Shown here: one piece after another, positions 28,666 through 30,927 of the stretch
How the letters are laid out: each line of letters opens with the position of its first letter
Numbering within the stretch: the first letter of the stretch is position 1
Source: a virus
Virus record (IMG/VR): IMGVR_UViG_3300034072_002219
Span: 1-30,927 of that record
Strand: one strand, 5' to 3'
DNA: 30,927 nt
Program-made: the position numbers and the translations under genes
Notes under the pieces: model-generated
Seen by the model: only the letters and a program-made list of their open reading frames with translations
Database searches by the model: none
Told to the model about the DNA's origin: nothing

Positions 28666-29138
28666 CAGTAGGGCAGATCTTCGATATCGACGCCGGCCAG
28701 ATTGGGCACCGGCGAGACGCCGCCCAGGCCCTCCTCGTCGGTGAACAGCGGCGCCGGCTCGGGCAGATAGGCGAGGTTGGTGCCGCTCGGCTGCGCGGTG
28801 ACAGCGACGTTCTGGACCATCTGGATTTTCACCAGGACATCGGCGGTGGCGTTGTCGAGAATGTCGACGTCGAAGCTGAAGCATTCGCGGCCCGGGTTGA
28901 GCAGCTCGGGCTGGTTGACCCGCGCCCAGCGGAACAGCGCCAGCGCGAGGACCGCGACGTCCGATGCCATTTCGACGATCAGCACATTGGCTTCGAAGCG
29001 GAAGGCGAAGTTTTCGGTGGCGGTGCCCAGGCTCTGGCCGGCGCCGCGCTCGATCCAGATGCGCAGGTTCTCGGGGCTGCGCGCCAGCTCGGGCAGGGCG
29101 GTGGCGATGGCGGCGCGGAGCGTATCGAGCTTCAGCAT
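28665..29138 (-). CDS. R: Tail completion protein gpR
   Basis: 157 residues of the P2 gpR family: LKLDTLRAAIATALPELARSPENLRIWIERG, YRFEANVLI-like FAFRFEANVLIVEM and LALALFRWARVNQPELL. It acts with gpS in tail completion and head joining. In P2 the lysis genes lie between X and R; here X and R are adjacent with one base between, so the lysis genes have moved. Confidence 0.9.
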   Translation of the reverse strand: MLKLDTLRAAIATALPELARSPENLRIWIERGAGQSLGTATENFAFRFEANVLIVEMASDVAVLALALFRWARVNQPELLNPGRECFSFDVDILDNATADVLVKIQMVQNVAVTAQPSGTNLAYLPEPAPLFTDEEGLGGVSPVPNLAGVDIEDLPY

Positions 29139-29139
29139 G

Positions 29140-29352
29140 TCAGTCCCACAGCTGCACGATTTCGGTGACGGCGGGGGCGAGATCGGCCGTGTCCGGCAGG
29201 GTGACGACGGTGCCCGCGGGCAGCTTCGGTCCCTTGGCCGCCAGGCCCGGGTTCAGCGCCAGCACCTGTTCGGTGACGTCGCGCGTGCGGCCGAGGACGC
29301 GCCAGCAGATCGCGTCGACGGTTTCGCCGGCGCGGGCGGTGGCGGTGGTCAT
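29140..29352 (-). CDS. X: Tail protein X (LysM-like)
   Basis: 70 residues. TTATARAGETVDAICWRVLGRTRDVTEQVLALNPGLAAKGPKLPAGTVVTLPD is the P2 gpX family, a small LysM-like fold needed for tail assembly. ATGA overlap with the gene upstream. Confidence 0.92.
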   Translation of the reverse strand: MTTATARAGETVDAICWRVLGRTRDVTEQVLALNPGLAAKGPKLPAGTVVTLPDTADLAPAVTEIVQLWD

Positions 29353-29564
29353 TGCGCGTCGAAGCAGGCGGCCAATTCCGCCTCGAGCTGCTCGGCAGTG
29401 CGCTTGGGAATCGCGTTCTTCGGGGTGAAGATGGCGGTATGTCCAGATGCCAGCTCGACGATCAGCGACGGACCATCGATAGCTTCGGGCGCAACCCACC
29501 ACCGGGCGACGTGCGCGAGCACCACGGCCTGGTTGTGGTAGCGGAAGATTTTCGGAGTTCGCAT
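29349..29564 (-). CDS. Small unknown protein between L and X
   Basis: 71 residues (MRTPKIFRYHNQAVVLAHVARWWVAPEAI...), no recognised family and no counterpart between L and X in P2. The short aromatic beta-rich start and acidic helical end suggest a small soluble fold. ATGA overlaps on both sides leave little doubt it is translated. Possibly a head-tail connector accessory or a regulator. Confidence 0.7.
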   Translation of the reverse strand: MRTPKIFRYHNQAVVLAHVARWWVAPEAIDGPSLIVELASGHTAIFTPKNAIPKRTAEQLEAELAACFDAQ

Positions 29565-30055
29565 CAAAGCAGCTCCACCATGTTGCGAGCCATCGCCGGG
29601 CCACCGACGCTGCGTAGATCGGTGACCGCGGCGAGCGCCCGGCGGCGCAGTTCATCGCTGGTCAGATCTTTCTGCTCGGCGCGATCGAGGCCCTGATCGG
29701 TGGCGGTGACGTCGCGATAGTCGGCCGCCAGATCGGCGCCGGCGAAATAGCGGACGATTCGCTGCCACAGCAGGACGGCATAGTTCTGGCCGTTCAGCGT
29801 CATTTCCGTCACGTCGGCGAGCTGGACGACGCCGGCGGCGGCATGGGCCGATCGCCAGTCGGCCAGTTCGCGCAGCGCGTGGACCATGCCGCCCTCGATC
29901 GCCTCGGTCAGGCGCGCGGTGGGCACGGCGCCTTCGCCCAGGCGCAGCCGGTCGCGGACATCGGCCAGCGCGATCGGCGGGAACCAGCCATCGGCCACCA
30001 CCTGCGCCGCCGCGGGATCGGGGATCGGAACGGGGGAGGAGATGAGGCCGGTCAT
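29564..30055 (-). CDS. L: Head completion protein gpL
   Basis: 163 residues of the P2 gpL head completion/stabilisation family: DGWFPPIALADVRDRLRLGEGAVPTARLTEAIEGGMVHALRELADWR, ALNGQNY-like MTLNGQNYAVLLWQRIVRYFAGADLAADYRDVTATDQG. It closes the head portal after packaging. A 107-base gap with a hairpin separates it from gpM. Confidence 0.92.
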   Translation of the reverse strand: MTGLISSPVPIPDPAAAQVVADGWFPPIALADVRDRLRLGEGAVPTARLTEAIEGGMVHALRELADWRSAHAAAGVVQLADVTEMTLNGQNYAVLLWQRIVRYFAGADLAADYRDVTATDQGLDRAEQKDLTSDELRRRALAAVTDLRSVGGPAMARNMVELL

Positions 30056-30162
30056 GACGGGCGGTTCCTAGGATAACCGGGGGGTGGGGATGGCTGGGCG
30101 GTGCGACCGCGAGCGATCGACGGCCAGGCCATCCGCCCCCCGGGCGCCGTGGGGCGTTCGGT
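30056..30162 (-). other. Gap between M and L with a hairpin
   Basis: The 107 bases hold arms CGCCCC (30134-30139) and GGGGCG (30151-30156) and, next to the L start, an imperfect palindrome GGTTCCTAGGATAACC. No gene is seen. No dyad with the J/W promoter spacing is present, so L probably depends on the upstream M transcript. Confidence 0.45.
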
Positions 30163-30927
30163 TCATTTGATGCCAGCGGGCGCCGGATCGGACAGCGCCT
30201 TGAGCTGGCGTTCCAGCGTGCGGATGTCGGTCTTCACGCCGACATTGCTGTCGAGCTTGAGCGCGCGCTGCAGCTGCTCGATCGCCTGTTCGGTATAGGC
30301 GGCCTTGCCGCCGGCGGGGGCATTGTCCGCGGTGGGATCGAACGCCTCGGCCTTGCGGGCGTAGCTGCGACCGATCGCCTTGTGCAGCTTGGCCTTGGCC
30401 TGGTCGGGCATGTCGAAGCCGTCGACCAGCGCCAGCACCTGCAGCAGATGCTCGTGGCTGATCATCTCGGCATGGGCGAGCGACAGCTCGGCGAAGCTTT
30501 CGGCGACGAAGCACGCCGCGGTGCGGTTGTAGCGCTCGGGCAGGACCAGGCCGTGGCGCAGCACATGGGCGGCGATGCGCAAGGCATAGTCGAAATCGCG
30601 ATAGTCGATCGCCCAGATCAGGTTGGTGACAACGATTTCGTCCTGGGCGGCGGCGCCCTGTTCGCCCGCGATGAGCACGCCCTCGATCCAATCGGCGAAC
30701 GCCTTGGCCATCTCCGCCTTGATCGGGTTGCGCGCCTCGATGCTGGCGATGTCGGCGAGCTGGCGGAGATTGTCGTGGAGCAGTACGCGCAGGCCCGCAT
30801 ATTCGTGGCCGGCGACAGTGTCCGCCGGCAGCTCCGGCGGCGCTTCGGCGATGGCGGCGGGGGCGGCGGTACCGGCGCTCTGCTGGGCGCGGACCAGTTG
30901 CTGGTGACGGCGGAACGGGCTGACCAT
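30163..30927 (-). CDS. M: Terminase endonuclease subunit gpM
   Basis: 254 residues of the P2 gpM small-terminase family. Conserved parts are the start SPFRRHQQLVRAQQ, RNPIKAEMAKAFADWIEGVL, GAAAQDEIVVTNLIWAIDYRDFDYALRIAAHVLRHGL, the domain FDMPDQAKAKLHKAIGR and the closing tetratricopeptide-like YTEQAIEQLQRALKLDSNVGVKTDIRTLERQLKAL. It cuts phage DNA at cos sites for packaging. The start codon is the last three bases of the window. Confidence 0.93.
   Translation of the reverse strand: MVSPFRRHQQLVRAQQSAGTAAPAAIAEAPPELPADTVAGHEYAGLRVLLHDNLRQLADIASIEARNPIKAEMAKAFADWIEGVLIAGEQGAAAQDEIVVTNLIWAIDYRDFDYALRIAAHVLRHGLVLPERYNRTAACFVAESFAELSLAHAEMISHEHLLQVLALVDGFDMPDQAKAKLHKAIGRSYARKAEAFDPTADNAPAGGKAAYTEQAIEQLQRALKLDSNVGVKTDIRTLERQLKALSDPAPAGIK

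Noticed and set aside
1-30927. tRNA genes, rRNA genes, CRISPR arrays, insertion sequences.
   Set aside because: No cloverleaf-like segment, no regularly spaced direct repeats and no transposase motif were seen on reading both strands; attachment cores would lie outside.

Overview
The window looks like most of a P2-type (contractile-tail, Peduovirus-like) temperate prophage in a high-GC alphaproteobacterium, most likely a sphingomonad. That host guess is inference from the GC-rich codon use and the style of the small proteins; no host gene is present. It opens exactly at the stop codon of a tyrosine integrase and ends exactly at the start codon of a gpM-like terminase subunit. The capsid, portal and large-terminase genes (P2 N, O, P, Q) and both attachment sites would therefore lie outside.

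Left part (1-10201, all minus strand): a tightly packed early operon. In transcription order it holds a CII-like regulator, an Ogr/Delta late activator, a Cys-rich protein, a large primase-helicase, several small proteins, an ASCH protein, more small proteins, a Lar-like anti-restriction protein, a DUF5131 (Gp37/Gp68) protein, a DPPY-type DNA methyltransferase, a small ORF and the integrase. Most neighbours overlap by ATGA, GTGA or TGATG, which points to translational coupling.

Switch region (about 10.2-13.4 kb): a Cro-like regulator (minus) and a 124-residue HTH repressor (plus) face away from each other across a 106-base gap carrying a 17-base palindrome TTTAC-N7-GTAAA. A near copy lies at 11838. 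Two short plus-strand ORFs lie between the Cro-like gene and the early operon, with ambiguous strand. To the right is an AT-richer plus-strand acyltransferase, a likely lysogenic-conversion gene, ending at a hairpin that separates it from the converging late genes.

Right part (13401-30927, all minus strand): late genes. In transcription order: gpM, gpL, a small ORF, gpX, gpR, gpS; then gpJ, gpI, tail fibre, fibre-assembly protein, tailspike, holin-like protein, small membrane protein, peptidase endolysin, Rz with embedded Rz1, gpV, a secreted SNase-type nuclease; then gpW, sheath FI, tube FII, E and E+E' (by -1 frameshift), tape measure T, U and D. Unlike P2, the lysis genes sit inside the tail module and V and W are parted from J by fibre and lysis genes.

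Two late-promoter candidates, upstream of J and of W, share a dyad centred 56-57 bases before the start codon, a common C-rich block and a GCGCCAT element nine bases before the ATG. They fit an Ogr-activated promoter giving nearly leaderless mRNA, and the Ogr-like protein at 9373-9750 is the obvious activator. Together with the methyltransferase, Lar, DUF5131 and ASCH genes (possible counter-defence) and the surface-modifying acyltransferase, these are the parts most worth following up. I did not find a clearly new multi-gene system.
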